NCBI GenBank assembly: GCA_009995225.1
Contig: JAACPW010000012.1
Location: 1 to 64,000, forward strand
Source of the DNA: Sphingomonadales bacterium
Lineage (GTDB): Bacteria > Pseudomonadota > Alphaproteobacteria > Sphingomonadales > Sphingomonadaceae
DNA: 64,000 nucleotides
Reading direction: 5' to 3'
A program made the translations under genes and the position numbers. This document shows positions 41,601-51,837 of the stretch, piece by piece (the first letter of the stretch is position 1; every line of letters starts with the position of its first letter). Below the pieces are notes generated by a model. It did no database searches. It had not been told where the DNA came from and saw only the letters and a list, made by a program, of their open reading frames with translations.

Positions 41601-41762
41601 TCTTTTTTCCTTCATTGGGCCTGCCGTATAAGGGGTACGACGGGTTGTCGCTCATGTAAGAATGCGCTTCTTTCTGCGCAATGAACGAACGTGAAGGTTG
41701 CTATTAATGTCCGGCAGACGGTGCATATGATCCGACCAACAGGCTAAGCCGTCAGGCCTGGA

Positions 41763-42533
41763 TTATTCGCGCAAACGCCAACCTGTGCGGAAAATCACTG
41801 TAATTACAAGGATACACAGCGCGAGGAAGCCCAAGGTGAGGCCAAGCGACACGCCAATCGGCACATCGGCCACACCATAGAAGCTAAATCGCAGCCCGCT
41901 CACCAGAAAAGCGATGGGATTGGCTAACGCGACCGCATCCCACGGCGCGGGCAGATCGCGGATGGAATAGAATGTGCCCCCCAGAAAGGTCAGCGGGGTG
42001 AGGATCAGCAGCGGTATGATCCCGAGCTTCTCGAACGAGTCGGCCCAGATCCCGAGGATGAAACCGAACAGCGCGAAGCTAGACGCAACCAGCATGATGT
42101 AAAACGCAGCCAGAACGGGATATTTGATCTCGTAATCGACAAAGAACGTCGCCGTGCCCAGGATGATTGCGGCCAGGATCAGCCCTTTGGTGGCCGCTGC
42201 GCCGACAAAGCCCGCCAGTGTCTCTGCCACACCCACGGGGGCCGAGAGCAATTCGTAGATCGTGCCGGTGAAGCGCGGCATGTAGATACCGAAGCTTGCA
42301 TTGCTGGTCGTCTCACCCAGCAGCGTTAGCATCAGCAGGCCGGGGATGATAAAGGCGCCGTAAGGAACGCCGCCAACCGGCTCCATCCGCGCACCGATGA
42401 CCGTTCCAAACACCACGAAATACAGCGATGTGGTCAGCACTGGTGAGAGAATTGACTGGAACGCGGTGCGGAAAGCGCGCCCCATTTCACGGCGATAGAT
42501 CGCATAGGCGCTGCGGATGTTGAAAGCCATCAC
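41763..42533 (-). CDS. ABC-2 type transporter permease
   Basis: The 256-residue protein has six hydrophobic segments with the ABC-2 pattern. It starts FNIRSAYAIYRREMGRAFRT, a cytoplasmic coupling helix, and contains the ABC-2 signature region FALFGFILGIWADSFEKLGI, then PLTFLGGTFYSI. It overlaps the ATPase gene by 4 bases (42530-42533), so both are made together. The pair resembles NodJ/YadH-type exporters. The substrate is unknown; location between omp/tgt and queA gives no direct clue. Confidence 0.9.
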   Translation of the reverse strand: MMAFNIRSAYAIYRREMGRAFRTAFQSILSPVLTTSLYFVVFGTVIGARMEPVGGVPYGAFIIPGLLMLTLLGETTSNASFGIYMPRFTGTIYELLSAPVGVAETLAGFVGAAATKGLILAAIILGTATFFVDYEIKYPVLAAFYIMLVASSFALFGFILGIWADSFEKLGIIPLLILTPLTFLGGTFYSIRDLPAPWDAVALANPIAFLVSGLRFSFYGVADVPIGVSLGLTLGFLALCILVITVIFRTGWRLRE

Positions 42534-43471
42534 GCCGCCTCCTTCTCACCAAGCAGACCGACAAATATGTCCTCAAGGGAGGAATCATGGATGTCGAGGC
42601 TGGTATAGGCGATTTGGGCGCGGGTCATGGCTTGCGTCAGTTGCGCGACCTGCGCCCGGCCTCCGCCCTGCCCGTTTCCGCCGCGATAGATGATTTGCAT
42701 CGCGCCTTTGGCAATCTCTATCGGAAAGCCGGCAAGTTCTGGCGGGATCGCAGATAAGGGGGCAGCGAGCGCGATCACGGCCTCGGTCGTGCCGAGCCGA
42801 TCCATCATCGCCGCCTTCTCGTCCACCATCAGGATGCGCCCGCCGCGAATGATGCCGACACGGTCGGCCATTTCCTCGGCTTCTTCAATATAGTGGGTGG
42901 TGAGGATGATGGTGACACCGCGCTTTTTCAGCGCCGCGATCTGCTGCCACATGTCCTTGCGCAGTTCGACATCGACGCCGGCGGTGGGCTCATCAAGGAA
43001 AAGCAGCTCCGGCTCGTGCGCCAAGGCCTTGGCGATGAGCACACGGCGCTTCATCCCGCCTGATAGAGAGCGGATTTGCGCGTCCTTCTTGTCCCACAAG
43101 GACAGACTTCGCAAAATCTCTTCAAGCCGGGCAGGGTTACTCGGCTGCCCGAACAGCCCGCGCGAATAGGAAATGGCGCGCCACACGGTTTCGAACATGT
43201 CGGTGGCAAGTTCCTGCGGCACGAGGCCGATCCGCGCCCGTGCTGAACGCCAATCGCGCGAGAGATCCTGGCCGAAGGCGGTAATACTGCCGCCGGTGGG
43301 CCGTACCATGCCGCACACTGCGCCGATCAGCGTCGTCTTGCCCGCTCCGTTCGGACCCAGAAGCGCGAAAATCTCGCCCGGACGGATATCCAGATCAACG
43401 TTGTCGAGCGCGCGGGTGCCGCCCTTATATGTTTTGGTAAGGCCGCGGATCGACAGGATCGGTACGTTCAT
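42530..43471 (-). CDS. ABC-2 exporter ATP-binding protein
   Basis: The 313-residue protein has Walker A (GPNGAGKTTL), the signature LSGGMKRRV, Walker B (LLFLDEPTAGVDVE) and the switch His (ILTTHYIEEAEEM). After residue 215 comes a C-terminal accessory region (EAVIALAAPLSAIPPELAGF) found in NodI/CcmA-like ATPases. It powers the permease whose gene overlaps its end. The start lies 9 bases after queA, suggesting read-through from queA. Confidence 0.92.
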   Translation of the reverse strand: MNVPILSIRGLTKTYKGGTRALDNVDLDIRPGEIFALLGPNGAGKTTLIGAVCGMVRPTGGSITAFGQDLSRDWRSARARIGLVPQELATDMFETVWRAISYSRGLFGQPSNPARLEEILRSLSLWDKKDAQIRSLSGGMKRRVLIAKALAHEPELLFLDEPTAGVDVELRKDMWQQIAALKKRGVTIILTTHYIEEAEEMADRVGIIRGGRILMVDEKAAMMDRLGTTEAVIALAAPLSAIPPELAGFPIEIAKGAMQIIYRGGNGQGGGRAQVAQLTQAMTRAQIAYTSLDIHDSSLEDIFVGLLGEKEAA

Positions 43472-43480
43472 AAAACCGAT

Positions 43481-44518
43481 TTAGGGCAGCAACAGCGAGG
43501 AGTCACCATAGGAATAGAAGCGATATTCATGCGCAATGGCATGGGCATAGGCCGCCATCATCCTGTCGCGCCCCATCAAGGCGCTGACCAGCATCATCAG
43601 CGTTGATTTGGGCAGATGAAAATTGGTCATAAGACCATCGACCGCGCGCAGTTTATACCCTGGCGTGATGAAGATCGCGGTGTCGCCAGCAAAAGGTTGG
43701 ATCACGCCATCTGCGTCCACCGCGCTTTCGAGCAGGCGGAGCGATGTGGTGCCAACAGCAATGATCCGGCCGCCTTTGGCACGCGCTTCGTTAAGCTGCG
43801 CGGCGGTTTCAGGCGAGATGCGCCCAAACTCGGCGTGCATGTGATGATCGTCCGTATCGTCCGCCTTGACGGGCAGGAAAGTTCCCGCGCCCACATGCAA
43901 CGTCAGCATCGCCCGCCCGATGCCGGCAGCATCGATGGCATCGATCAGGCCCTGGGTGAAATGCAGCGAGGCCGTGGGCGCTGCAACCGCACCCTTTTCG
44001 CGCGCGAACATCGTCTGGTAGTCTTCGAGATCCTGCGCATCGACCCCGCGCTTCGACGCGATATAGGGCGGGAGCGGCATGGTGCCCGCACGGTCCAGCA
44101 GGACTTCGACCGGTTCTTCACCCTCGAACATCAGCGCAATGGACCCGTCAGCAAGGCGCGCTTCAGCAATCGCAGTCACCCCGCCGCCAAAGATGATCTG
44201 GTCGCCTTCCTTCACTCGCTTGGCGTTGCGAATGAACGCCTGCCAGCGCCGCAGGTCTAGCCGCTTGTGCAGCGTCGCTCCGATTTTCGCCTCGCCACCG
44301 GCGCGGCGGCCTTCAAGCTGGGCAGGGATGACGCGGGTGTCGTTGAAAACCAGCACATCGCCGGGGCCCAGAAGGTTGGGCAAATCGCGCACGGCGCAGT
44401 CTTCGAACGGGTCACGGTCGCCCCGCACCACCAGCATCCGTGCAGAATCGCGGGGACGCACCGGACGCAGAGCGATGCGCTGTGGCGGTAACTCGAAATC
44501 GAACAGATCAACCTTCAT
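43481..44518 (-). CDS. queA: S-adenosylmethionine:tRNA ribosyltransferase-isomerase
   Basis: The 345-residue protein begins [20 protein letters not shown] and contains [40 protein letters not shown] and [20 protein letters not shown], all QueA signatures. It transfers the ribosyl group of AdoMet to preQ1-tRNA to give epoxyqueuosine, acting after Tgt. Both enzymes are in this window on the same strand but separated by an exporter and an outer-membrane protein. Length is normal. Confidence 0.96.
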   Translation of the reverse strand: MKVDLFDFELPPQRIALRPVRPRDSARMLVVRGDRDPFEDCAVRDLPNLLGPGDVLVFNDTRVIPAQLEGRRAGGEAKIGATLHKRLDLRRWQAFIRNAKRVKEGDQIIFGGGVTAIAEARLADGSIALMFEGEEPVEVLLDRAGTMPLPPYIASKRGVDAQDLEDYQTMFAREKGAVAAPTASLHFTQGLIDAIDAAGIGRAMLTLHVGAGTFLPVKADDTDDHHMHAEFGRISPETAAQLNEARAKGGRIIAVGTTSLRLLESAVDADGVIQPFAGDTAIFITPGYKLRAVDGLMTNFHLPKSTLMMLVSALMGRDRMMAAYAHAIAHEYRFYSYGDSSLLLP

Positions 44519-44558
44519 AGCGCGCGCCTAGCGGCAAGCGCGAACGCCGAAAAGCCCC

Positions 44559-45290
44559 CTAGCCGATCGGCGCGCTCAGCATATCGGCTGAAATGGGTGC
44601 ATCCGCTGCCGGAGCAGGCGGCGGCGGCGGGGGTGGCAGGTTATCACTCGCAAGCGAGGCCTGAACAATGAAGGTCGGCTCCGCGGGCGGCTCACCCCGG
44701 TTGATCGCGTCGACCGCTTCCATGTTTTCGATCACGCGGCCGAAATTGGTGTATTTCTTGTCGAGGCTGAAACGCGGGTAGAACACGATGAAAAACTGGC
44801 TGTTGGCACTGTCTTCCTCGGCGGCGCGGGCCATGGCCAAACTGCCGCGAACGTGCGGCATCGGATTGAATTCGGCCTTCAGGTCAGGCAGCTCGCTGCC
44901 GCCCTGACCGGTCCCTGTGGGATCGCCGCCCTGCGCCATGAAGCCTTCAATGACACGGTGGAATACCACCCCGTTGTAAAACCCGGCACGGGTCAGCGTC
45001 TTGATGCGTTCGACATGGGCTGGCGCCCATTCATCTTGAAGACGGACCTTGATCCTCTGACCATTGGACAGATCGAGCACCCAGACATCCTCGGGTTCGA
45101 CCGCGGGGTCGAAGTTGATCGGCGGATAGGTGCGTCCGGCTGCGGGGACGGCATCCTCATCGGCGGTTTCGGCATTGTCGCCGAAGGCTTCGGGCGGTGT
45201 GTCGTCTTTCTGCGCCTGGGCAAAAGCCGCCTGTGGCGCGGCGAACAGCAAAAGGGCGGCAAGGGCGGGGGAAAGTTTTGTGATGATCAT
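44559..45290 (-). CDS. Periplasmic cyclophilin-type peptidyl-prolyl isomerase
   Basis: The 243-residue protein has a signal peptide (MIITKLSPALAALLLFAAPQ, cut near AFAQA), an acidic linker and a cyclophilin domain. The domain has YNGVVFHRVIEGFMAQGGDP with the catalytic Arg, SLAMARAAEEDSANSQFFIV and the FGRVIENMEAVDAINRGEP end. A proline-rich C-terminal tail (PPPPPPPAPAADAP) follows. It would accelerate folding of exported proteins. It lies between coaD and queA on the same strand with short gaps of about 40-100 bases. Confidence 0.92.
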   Translation of the reverse strand: MIITKLSPALAALLLFAAPQAAFAQAQKDDTPPEAFGDNAETADEDAVPAAGRTYPPINFDPAVEPEDVWVLDLSNGQRIKVRLQDEWAPAHVERIKTLTRAGFYNGVVFHRVIEGFMAQGGDPTGTGQGGSELPDLKAEFNPMPHVRGSLAMARAAEEDSANSQFFIVFYPRFSLDKKYTNFGRVIENMEAVDAINRGEPPAEPTFIVQASLASDNLPPPPPPPAPAADAPISADMLSAPIG

Positions 45291-45386
45291 GGTTCCATCC
45301 GGATTTCAACGAGCGTCTAGCGGCGCCCGCCTGACACTGCAATGAATGAGAAGGATGATGCTGGGCACACGCGCCGGCATCGCGCG

Positions 45387-45899
45387 TCAATAATCGCCCT
45401 TCATCCCCACTTCGCGCACGCGAGCATTCACTTCCTCGCACACAGGCGCGCTCACGAAGCGGGCGATGTCGCCGCCATAGATCGCGATTTCCTTCACCAG
45501 CTTGGACGCAATCGGTTGGAGCGAGACATCGGCCATGAGGAACACGGTCTCGATATCGTCGTCAAGCTGTTGGTTCATGCCGGCCATCTGATATTCGTAT
45601 TCGAAGTCCGCGACGGCGCGCAGGCCCCGGATGATGACATTGGCCCGCTGCCTCTGCGCGAACTTTACCAGCAGCGCGTTGAAGCCCACCACCTCGACAT
45701 TGGCCAGGCCCATGTTGGCAACTTCCCGTTCCACCATGCGGAAGCGTTCGTCGGTGGAAAACATCGGGTCTTTTGACGGGTTTGTCGTGACCCCGATAAT
45801 GAGATGATCGACCAGCTTCGATCCGCGCCGGATGATATCGGCATGGCCCAGCGTAATGGGATCGAAGGTGCCAGGGTAGATCCCGATGCGGCGGGTCAT
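45387..45899 (-). CDS. coaD: Phosphopantetheine adenylyltransferase
   Basis: The start is ATG 45899 (MTRRIGIYPGTFDPITLGHA); the longer frame upstream is antisense to nothing but lacks coding character. The 170-residue protein has the nucleotidyltransferase TLGH motif, NALLVKFAQRQRANVIIRGL, the RAVADFEYEYQMAGMN segment and DVSLQPIASKLVKEI. It converts 4'-phosphopantetheine to dephospho-CoA in the penultimate step of CoA synthesis. It lies 40 bases after the AIM24 gene. Confidence 0.95.
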   Translation of the reverse strand: MTRRIGIYPGTFDPITLGHADIIRRGSKLVDHLIIGVTTNPSKDPMFSTDERFRMVEREVANMGLANVEVVGFNALLVKFAQRQRANVIIRGLRAVADFEYEYQMAGMNQQLDDDIETVFLMADVSLQPIASKLVKEIAIYGGDIARFVSAPVCEEVNARVREVGMKGDY

Positions 45900-45939
45900 G
45901 CTGTAACGCTCATCGCTGTCATCTTTCCTTTGCCGGCCG

Positions 45940-46704
45940 TCAGCCGATCCGCGCCGATGGCGTGATCCAGACATTGCCCGATCCGCGCATCTTGTAGACG
46001 AACCCTTCACCCGAGCGCAGCGCGCTACGCAGCCCCTTGACCAGAGGGCCGATCGTGACCTCAAGCGAGGCCGAATACATCAGCATGAAATCGCCATCGA
46101 CCACGACTTCCTGCCCCGGCAGCACGGCGACTTCGTCGATCTCATGCACAGGAACCGGGCTTTCGACTGCAAAGACGCCCTGACCGGTGATCTTCGGCTG
46201 CGCCAAGCCATTGCCCGAAAACATGCCCGACACCGATTTGTGCATATGGGTGGAGAGCGAGATTTCCGCTGCGCAGGCATAGAACGCGCGGTCATCCAGC
46301 AACAGCGCATCCTGCGGCCCATCCATTGTCGCCAGCACGAAGTGGCGGCGCACGGGTTCACACCAGATCGTACCCGATCCCGAATAGCGCGTGGCGTGGG
46401 CGGATTCCCCGGTCGCGGCTGAGGCAGCGGCGCGGGCAAAGAAGCCCTTGTTCGCTTCATGACGGACAATCTCGGCGCTGAGATTGCCGTAGGAATATTG
46501 CAGCGCGCCCGGCTCGATCAGAACGGCTGCGTCGCTGAGTTCGATTTCAAGCTGATGCACATCGGTGGGTTCGGCGATGTAGTGCACCTGACCTTCAACC
46601 CCGGTGGGGATGCCGAGCGCCACCATCCTCTTTTCCACATAGCGATGCACCCGCATGGTCACGCCGCCGCGGGTTTCCTCCTGGATCATTTGCCGGAACG
46701 CCAT
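45940..46704 (-). CDS. AIM24/TIGR00266-family protein
   Basis: The 254-residue beta-rich protein has the family pattern: LEIELSDAAVLIEPGALQYS, GEIW-like strands ending in IWCEPVRRHFVLATMDGPQD, AFYACAAEISLSTHMHKSV and FVYKMRGSGNVWITPSARIG. AIM24-like proteins have a duplicated jelly-roll-type fold and no established enzymatic role; the yeast homologue is mitochondrial. It is cytoplasmic here, with no signal peptide. It is placed between ispA and coaD on the same strand. Confidence 0.8.
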   Translation of the reverse strand: MAFRQMIQEETRGGVTMRVHRYVEKRMVALGIPTGVEGQVHYIAEPTDVHQLEIELSDAAVLIEPGALQYSYGNLSAEIVRHEANKGFFARAAASAATGESAHATRYSGSGTIWCEPVRRHFVLATMDGPQDALLLDDRAFYACAAEISLSTHMHKSVSGMFSGNGLAQPKITGQGVFAVESPVPVHEIDEVAVLPGQEVVVDGDFMLMYSASLEVTIGPLVKGLRSALRSGEGFVYKMRGSGNVWITPSARIG

Positions 46705-46739
46705 GCTGTCTCTCTCCCCTGAGCCGAGCGTCTGCGCGC

Positions 46740-47651
46740 TCAGCGGTCGCGTTCTACGATGAAACGGGCTAGCGCGCGCAGAATATCGGCTTCGGGGCCA
46801 TAGGAGGCGAGCCGCAACACCGCCTGATCCACCAGCGCGCGCGCCTGTTCGCGGGCCTTGTCTACGCCCATCAGAGTGACGAAGGTCTGCTTGCCCTGTT
46901 CGTTGTCCTTGCGCAGCGCCTTGCCGGCCTTGGCGACGTCGCCTTCGACATCCAGCAGGTCGTCCGCGATCTGGAACGCCAGGCCAATGTCACGGGCATA
47001 GGCCCGCAGATGCGCACGGCCCTGCGGTGCGACCTTGCCGAGGATTGCACCCATCTCGACACTCGCGGCCAGCAACGCGCCGGTCTTGAGCTGTTGCAGA
47101 CGGGTAATGGTGTGAAGGTCGTATTCCACGCCCTCCTCGTCCGCGACCATGTCCATCATTTGCCCGCCTGCCATGCCGTGCATCCCCGACGATTTGCCAA
47201 GCGTCAGGATCAACTCGCTGCGAGTAAAAGGGTCTTCGCTGGTTTCGTCATCGGCCAGGATTTCGAATGCGAGCGCGTGAAGCGCATCGCCCGCCAGCAC
47301 GGCGGTCGCCTCGTCATAGACCTTGTGCAGCGTCGGCTTGCCGTGGCGCAGATCGTCATTGTCCATGCACGGCAGGTCATCGTGAATCAGCGAATAGACG
47401 TGGATTGCCTCAATCGCGGCCCCTGCCCGAAGCGCCGCGTCGCGCGCCACGCCGAACAGGCTGGCGGTGCTGACCACAAGCAGCGGGCGCACCCGCTTGC
47501 CGCCCCCGATGGCGGCATAACGCATCGCTTCGACCAGGCGCGCGCTGGTATCGTCCGGCACCGGAAGGATCGCATCGAACAGCGAATCGATCTCCGACTG
47601 GACCTGCTTGATCTCATCGCTGAGAATCGTGCTTTTCGTCTCGGCCAGCAT
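46740..47651 (-). CDS. ispA: Farnesyl/geranyl diphosphate synthase (IspA)
   Basis: The start is ATG 47651 (MLAETKSTILSDEIKQVQSE). The 303-residue protein has GGGKRVRPLL, the first aspartate-rich motif DDLPCMDNDD followed by RHGKPTLHKVYDEATAVLAG, and the second, AFQIADDLLDVEGD. It condenses isopentenyl diphosphate with allylic diphosphates to make the C15 precursor for carotenoids, quinones and undecaprenyl lipids. xseB precedes it by 4 bases; the xseB-ispA pairing is conserved widely and supports the assignment. Confidence 0.94.
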   Translation of the reverse strand: MLAETKSTILSDEIKQVQSEIDSLFDAILPVPDDTSARLVEAMRYAAIGGGKRVRPLLVVSTASLFGVARDAALRAGAAIEAIHVYSLIHDDLPCMDNDDLRHGKPTLHKVYDEATAVLAGDALHALAFEILADDETSEDPFTRSELILTLGKSSGMHGMAGGQMMDMVADEEGVEYDLHTITRLQQLKTGALLAASVEMGAILGKVAPQGRAHLRAYARDIGLAFQIADDLLDVEGDVAKAGKALRKDNEQGKQTFVTLMGVDKAREQARALVDQAVLRLASYGPEADILRALARFIVERDR

Positions 47652-47655
47652 CGTT

Positions 47656-47952
47656 TCAGCCTTCCGTATCGAAAGGCTGCGTGCCGGTCGCCCGGCCATC
47701 GGATGCCGTCACGATCCGTTCGATCCGCGCCTGCGCCGCGTCAAGCCGCTGCTGGCAGGCCGCACGCAGCGCCTCCCCGCGTTCATACAGACTGATGGAT
47801 TGATCGAGCGGCACATCCCCCCGCTCCAGCGCCTGCACGATCTGTTCGAGCGCGGCCAAGGCCGCCTCGAAACTCATGCCTGCAATATCGTGCGCGCTTG
47901 CCTGCCCTGCGGCAGCCGGTGATGCTGTGCCCTCGTCCATGCTGCGAAGCAT
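47656..47952 (-). CDS. xseB: Exodeoxyribonuclease VII small subunit
   Basis: The protein (up to 98 residues) has the XseB core MSFEAALAALEQIVQALERG, VPLDQSISLYERGEALRAAC and QQRLDAAQARIERI. It forms a long helix pair that binds XseA to give the single-strand exonuclease VII; xseA is not in the window. A start at 47940 (MDEG) is also possible. It is the first gene of the long minus-strand block and is divergent from the DUF2177 gene. Confidence 0.93.
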   Translation of the reverse strand: MLRSMDEGTASPAAAGQASAHDIAGMSFEAALAALEQIVQALERGDVPLDQSISLYERGEALRAACQQRLDAAQARIERIVTASDGRATGTQPFDTEG

Positions 47953-48025
47953 TGACGGGGCACGCGGGCGCGGTCAAGGCTGGGGGTGACGGGCGGGTTC
48001 AACCAAAACAGGAATTGCACGCAAT

Positions 48026-48439
48026 ATGCTAAAATGGTTCATCGCCTATGGCGTGGCAGCGGTCGTTTTTCTGGCGATGGACGTGGTCTGGCTCCGCTGG
48101 GCGGCGGGCAATCTGTATCGTCCGGTGATCGGCGAAATCATGGCCAAGAGCTTCAATGCCGGGCCGGCCGTTGCGTTTTATCTCATCTACATCGCCGGAA
48201 TGACGTGGTTTGCCATCCGTCCGGGTATCGAAAGCGGCACCGTGCAGGCGGCTGTTCTCAACGGCATCCTGCTGGGTGCCCTGTGCTATGCCACGTTCGA
48301 CCTGACATCGCAGGCGGTGATGAAAGTCTGGTCGACCCAGATCAGCGTTCTGGATATCCTGTGGGGCGCCTTCGTCACCGGCTCGGCGAGCGGGATCGCA
48401 ACCTGGGCGGTCCTGCGTTTCGCACCCGCATCAGCCTGA
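48026..48439 (+). CDS. DUF2177 family membrane protein
   Basis: The 137-residue protein has four predicted membrane helices: WFIAYGVAAVVFLAMDVVWL, PAVAFYLIYIAGMTWFAIRP, AAVLNGILLGALCYATFDLT and a C-terminal one with ILWGAFVTGSASGIATWAVL. The MDVVWL and ATFDLTSQAVMKVW stretches are typical of DUF2177. Its function is unknown. The next gene starts 17 bases after its stop and is also a membrane protein. Confidence 0.85.
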   Translation: MLKWFIAYGVAAVVFLAMDVVWLRWAAGNLYRPVIGEIMAKSFNAGPAVAFYLIYIAGMTWFAIRPGIESGTVQAAVLNGILLGALCYATFDLTSQAVMKVWSTQISVLDILWGAFVTGSASGIATWAVLRFAPASA

Positions 48440-48456
48440 AGCACAGCAAAGCCTTT

Positions 48457-49131
48457 ATGTTCATCGGCCACTTCGCTCCCGCCTTCGCCGCCGCTGCGAT
48501 CAGCCCCGAACGCCCGCGGCTGGGCCTCATGTTCGTGGCGGCGCAGTTGGTCGACTGGGGATTTTTCGCACTTGCGGCCGTGGGGGTCGAGCATATGCGG
48601 ATCGACCCTGATGCAAGCGTCATGGTGCCTTTCGATCTCTACGACATGCCCTACACGCACAGCCTGGTGGGTGCCGCACTGTGGGCCGCCGCCTTTTTTG
48701 GCATTGTGGCCATTCATCAGCGAAACCTGCGGGTCGGGGTGCTGGCGGGTATGGTCGTGCTTTCGCACTGGTTGCTCGACTGGGTGGTGCACGTGCCTGA
48801 CTTGACGATGAGTGGCGGGCCTCCGAAGCTGGGCCTGGGCTTGTGGAACCTGCCTTGGGTGGCGATCCCGCTCGAACTGGGTTTGGTTCTTGGCGCGTTT
48901 GCATTTTATATACGCCGCACGCGCGGCCCTGTCGGCCCCCCGGCGGTGTTGCTGGGCGCGATGCTGCTGCTTCAGGCGATTAACTGGTTCGCGCCCCATC
49001 CTGACGCTGCCGGCCTGTTTCTTTATGTGCAGGCGCTTGTCGCCTTTGGCGTTCTGACCGCGCTTGCGGCCTGGGTCGGGGAGAATCGCTGGTTCAGGAA
49101 ACGCGGCAGCTTGGCCTTCGCACTCCAGTAA
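48457..49131 (+). CDS. Membrane protein of the YdjM-like (PF04307) metal-dependent hydrolase type
   Basis: The start is ATG 48457 ([20 protein letters not shown]). The 224-residue protein has about six membrane helices. Motif residues typical of the YdjM-like family are the first His (GHFAPAFA), the [15 protein letters not shown] segment and [12 protein letters not shown] with HxxxD/H. These suggest a membrane metal site. Biological function is unknown; E. coli YdjM is a LexA-regulated inner-membrane protein. It lies between the DUF2177 gene and purL on the plus strand. Confidence 0.65.
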   Translation: MFIGHFAPAFAAAAISPERPRLGLMFVAAQLVDWGFFALAAVGVEHMRIDPDASVMVPFDLYDMPYTHSLVGAALWAAAFFGIVAIHQRNLRVGVLAGMVVLSHWLLDWVVHVPDLTMSGGPPKLGLGLWNLPWVAIPLELGLVLGAFAFYIRRTRGPVGPPAVLLGAMLLLQAINWFAPHPDAAGLFLYVQALVAFGVLTALAAWVGENRWFRKRGSLAFALQ

Positions 49132-49159
49132 TCTAGGGGACGGCGCAAGGAGTCCTGAC

Positions 49160-51400
49160 ATGACCGCCATCACCCCTGAAATCGTCGAACAACACGGCCT
49201 CTCCCCCGAAGAGTATCAGCGCGTCCTGAACGCCTTGGGCCGCGAGCCGAACATCGTGGAACTCGGCATCTTTTCGGTGATGTGGTCGGAGCATTGCAGC
49301 TACAAGTCCTCGCGCCTGCACTTGAAGAAGCTGCCGACCGAAGCCCCTTGGGTGATCTGCGGCCCCGGCGAGAATGCGGGTGTCATCGACATCGGTGACG
49401 GGCAGGCCGCGATCTTCAAGATGGAGAGCCACAACCACCCCAGTTACATCGAGCCCTATCAGGGCGCCGCGACCGGCGTAGGCGGGATCCTGCGTGACGT
49501 CTTCACCATGGGCGCGCGCCCGATGGCGAATGCCAATGCGCTGCGTTTTGGCCGCCCTGAGCATCCCAAGATGAAGCATCTGGTGCAGGGCGTGGTCGCA
49601 GGGATCGGCGGCTATGGCAATTGCGTCGGCGTGCCGACGGTGGCGGGGGAGACCAATTTCCACCCGGCATATGACGGCAACATTCTTGTGAACGCCATGA
49701 CCGTTGGCGTCGCCGATGCGGACAAGATCTTCTATTCCGCCGCCACCGGGCTCGGCAATCCGATCGTCTATGTCGGCTCCAAGACCGGGCGCGACGGCAT
49801 TCACGGCGCCACTATGGCCTCGGCCGATTTCGGCGACGATGCCGAAGCCAAGCGCCCCACCGTGCAGGTGGGCGATCCCTTCACTGAAAAGCTGCTGATC
49901 GAAGCGTGTCTCGAACTGATGGCGACCGATGCGATCGTGGCGATTCAGGACATGGGCGCAGCGGGGCTTACGTCTTCAAGCGTCGAAATGGCGACCAACG
50001 GCAAGGCTGGCATCCGGCTCGACATGAACAAGGTGCCCTGCCGCGAAACCGGCATGACGCCGTACGAAATGATGCTGAGCGAAAGCCAGGAGCGGATGCT
50101 GATGGTGCTGAAGCCCGGCCGCGAGGCCGAGGCCGAGGCGATCTTCCGCAAGTGGGAGCTCGATTTCGCCGTGATCGGCGAAGTCACCGACACCGGCCAC
50201 ATGGTGCTTGAATTCAACGGCGAAGTCGTGTGCGACATCCCGCTTGGGCCGCTGGCTGCCGACGCGCCGCTGTATGACCGGCCCTATCTGTCGAAGGACG
50301 AATACAAGGTTTGGGCGGGCGTCAAGCCGCTCGCCGAAGTGCCCGCCAGCGATGACATCGCGGCCGACCTGCTGACGATGATGGCCTCGCCCGATCTCGC
50401 CTCGCGCCGCTGGATTGCCGAGCAATATGATTCGCAGGTTGGCGGCGACACGCTCCAAACCGGGGGCGATGCCGGCGTGGTGCGGGTGCATGGCACCGGT
50501 AAGGCGCTGGCCATCACCACCGATTGCACGCCGCGCTATGTCTTCGCCGATCCGTACGAGGGCGGCAAGCAGGCTATTGCCGAAGCCTACCGCAATTTGT
50601 GCGCCGTGGGCGCGCGGCCGCTGGCGGTAACCAACTGCCTCAACTTCGCCAACCCGCAGCGTCCCGAGATCATGGCACAGATCGTCCACGCGCTTGAAGG
50701 CATGGGCGATGCCTGCCGCGCGCTCGATTTCCCGATCGTGAGCGGGAATGTCAGCCTATATAATGAATCAAAGGCAACCGGCGGCGGCAGCGCGATCCTG
50801 CCTACTCCGGCGATCGGCGGCGTCGGCATCATCACCGACCTGTCGAAGATGATGACGATGCATTTCAAGCAGGCGGGCGATGCGATCTACCTCGTCGGTC
50901 CCGAGTTCTGGGCCAAGCCCGATCCCACCCGTTCACACCTCGGCCAGTCGCTGTGGCTGCGCGTGGTCAAGGGCATGGAAGCCGGACGCACGCCGCCCAC
51001 CGATCTGGTCGTCGAGCGCACTGCGGGCGAAATCATTCACGAATTGATCGCGGATGGACTGGTAAACGCCGTCCACGACCTCAGCGATGGCGGGCTTGCG
51101 GTGGCTTTGGCGGAAATGGCACTGGCCGGCGGCATCGGCGCCGAAGCCGATCTGGCGGGCAATCCTGATTACACGCCAGCGCAATGGTGGTTCGGCGAGG
51201 ATCAGGGCCGCTACCTTGTGACGGTGCCCGATGTGGCGGCGCTCAACACGGCGCTCGCCAAGGGCACGCGTGATGCCGATACCGCGCAGATCGGGTTCCA
51301 GCGGATCGGCACAGTGGGCGGCGATGCGGTGCTTGGCGTTGCGCTGGCCGACTTGAAGGCCGCCAACCAGCGCTTTTTCGACGAATGGATGGAAGCATGA
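49160..51400 (+). CDS. purL: Phosphoribosylformylglycinamidine synthase subunit PurL
   Basis: The start is ATG 49160 ([20 protein letters not shown]), preceded by AAGGAG. The 746-residue protein is the small PurL form: [58 protein letters not shown], then [18 protein letters not shown] and [20 protein letters not shown]. It works with PurQ and PurS, which are not in the window, to make FGAM in purine synthesis. Length is typical. A DUF3052 gene follows 25 bases downstream. Confidence 0.97.
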   Translation: MTAITPEIVEQHGLSPEEYQRVLNALGREPNIVELGIFSVMWSEHCSYKSSRLHLKKLPTEAPWVICGPGENAGVIDIGDGQAAIFKMESHNHPSYIEPYQGAATGVGGILRDVFTMGARPMANANALRFGRPEHPKMKHLVQGVVAGIGGYGNCVGVPTVAGETNFHPAYDGNILVNAMTVGVADADKIFYSAATGLGNPIVYVGSKTGRDGIHGATMASADFGDDAEAKRPTVQVGDPFTEKLLIEACLELMATDAIVAIQDMGAAGLTSSSVEMATNGKAGIRLDMNKVPCRETGMTPYEMMLSESQERMLMVLKPGREAEAEAIFRKWELDFAVIGEVTDTGHMVLEFNGEVVCDIPLGPLAADAPLYDRPYLSKDEYKVWAGVKPLAEVPASDDIAADLLTMMASPDLASRRWIAEQYDSQVGGDTLQTGGDAGVVRVHGTGKALAITTDCTPRYVFADPYEGGKQAIAEAYRNLCAVGARPLAVTNCLNFANPQRPEIMAQIVHALEGMGDACRALDFPIVSGNVSLYNESKATGGGSAILPTPAIGGVGIITDLSKMMTMHFKQAGDAIYLVGPEFWAKPDPTRSHLGQSLWLRVVKGMEAGRTPPTDLVVERTAGEIIHELIADGLVNAVHDLSDGGLAVALAEMALAGGIGAEADLAGNPDYTPAQWWFGEDQGRYLVTVPDVAALNTALAKGTRDADTAQIGFQRIGTVGGDAVLGVALADLKAANQRFFDEWMEA

Positions 51401-51425
51401 ATCGGCCACGACAGGGAGCGACCGT

Positions 51426-51833
51426 TTGACTTCCGTCCACCGCGAAACCCCGCTCGTCAAAAAGCTGACGCTGCGTGACGGCATGCGGGTGTGGTTTGAC
51501 GCGATGCCCGAACACATAATCGACGAGATCGACGAATACGCGCTTGAACTGGTCTTCGTCGCCGACCCTGCCGAAGGGATGGATGCGGCCCATATCTTCG
51601 TGACCGAGCGTGCCACTCTCGAAACGCAACTTCAAACGCTGCGTCATCAGATCGCGCCGGAGGGCCAGATCTGGGTCAGTTGGCCAACAGCAGCGGGCAA
51701 CCTGCCGAACGACATCGGCGAAGACACGATCCGCGAAATTGCTCTGCCGTTGGGACTGTTCGATACCAAGCTGTGTGCCATTGATGACGTGTGGTCTGGC
51801 CTCAAGCTTGTGATCCGCAAGGAACTGCGCTGA
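51426..51833 (+). CDS. DUF3052-type small protein
   Basis: The 135-residue protein has VKKLTLRDGMRVWFDAMPEH, ELVFVADPAEGMDAAHIFVT, ETQLQTLRHQIAPEGQIWVS and ALPLGLFDTKLCAIDDVWSG, a pattern seen in DUF3052 proteins. It looks like a compact alpha/beta domain with no export signal. The function is unknown. It is probably co-transcribed with purL and ends 4 bases before the converging COQ4 gene. Confidence 0.7.
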   Translation: MTSVHRETPLVKKLTLRDGMRVWFDAMPEHIIDEIDEYALELVFVADPAEGMDAAHIFVTERATLETQLQTLRHQIAPEGQIWVSWPTAAGNLPNDIGEDTIREIALPLGLFDTKLCAIDDVWSGLKLVIRKELR

Positions 51834-51837
51834 ACGC

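Noticed and set aside
46080..46469. Alternative minus-strand frame within the AIM24 gene
   Set aside because: It lies in another frame of a well-matched AIM24-family gene and has the Arg/Cys-rich character of a shadow.
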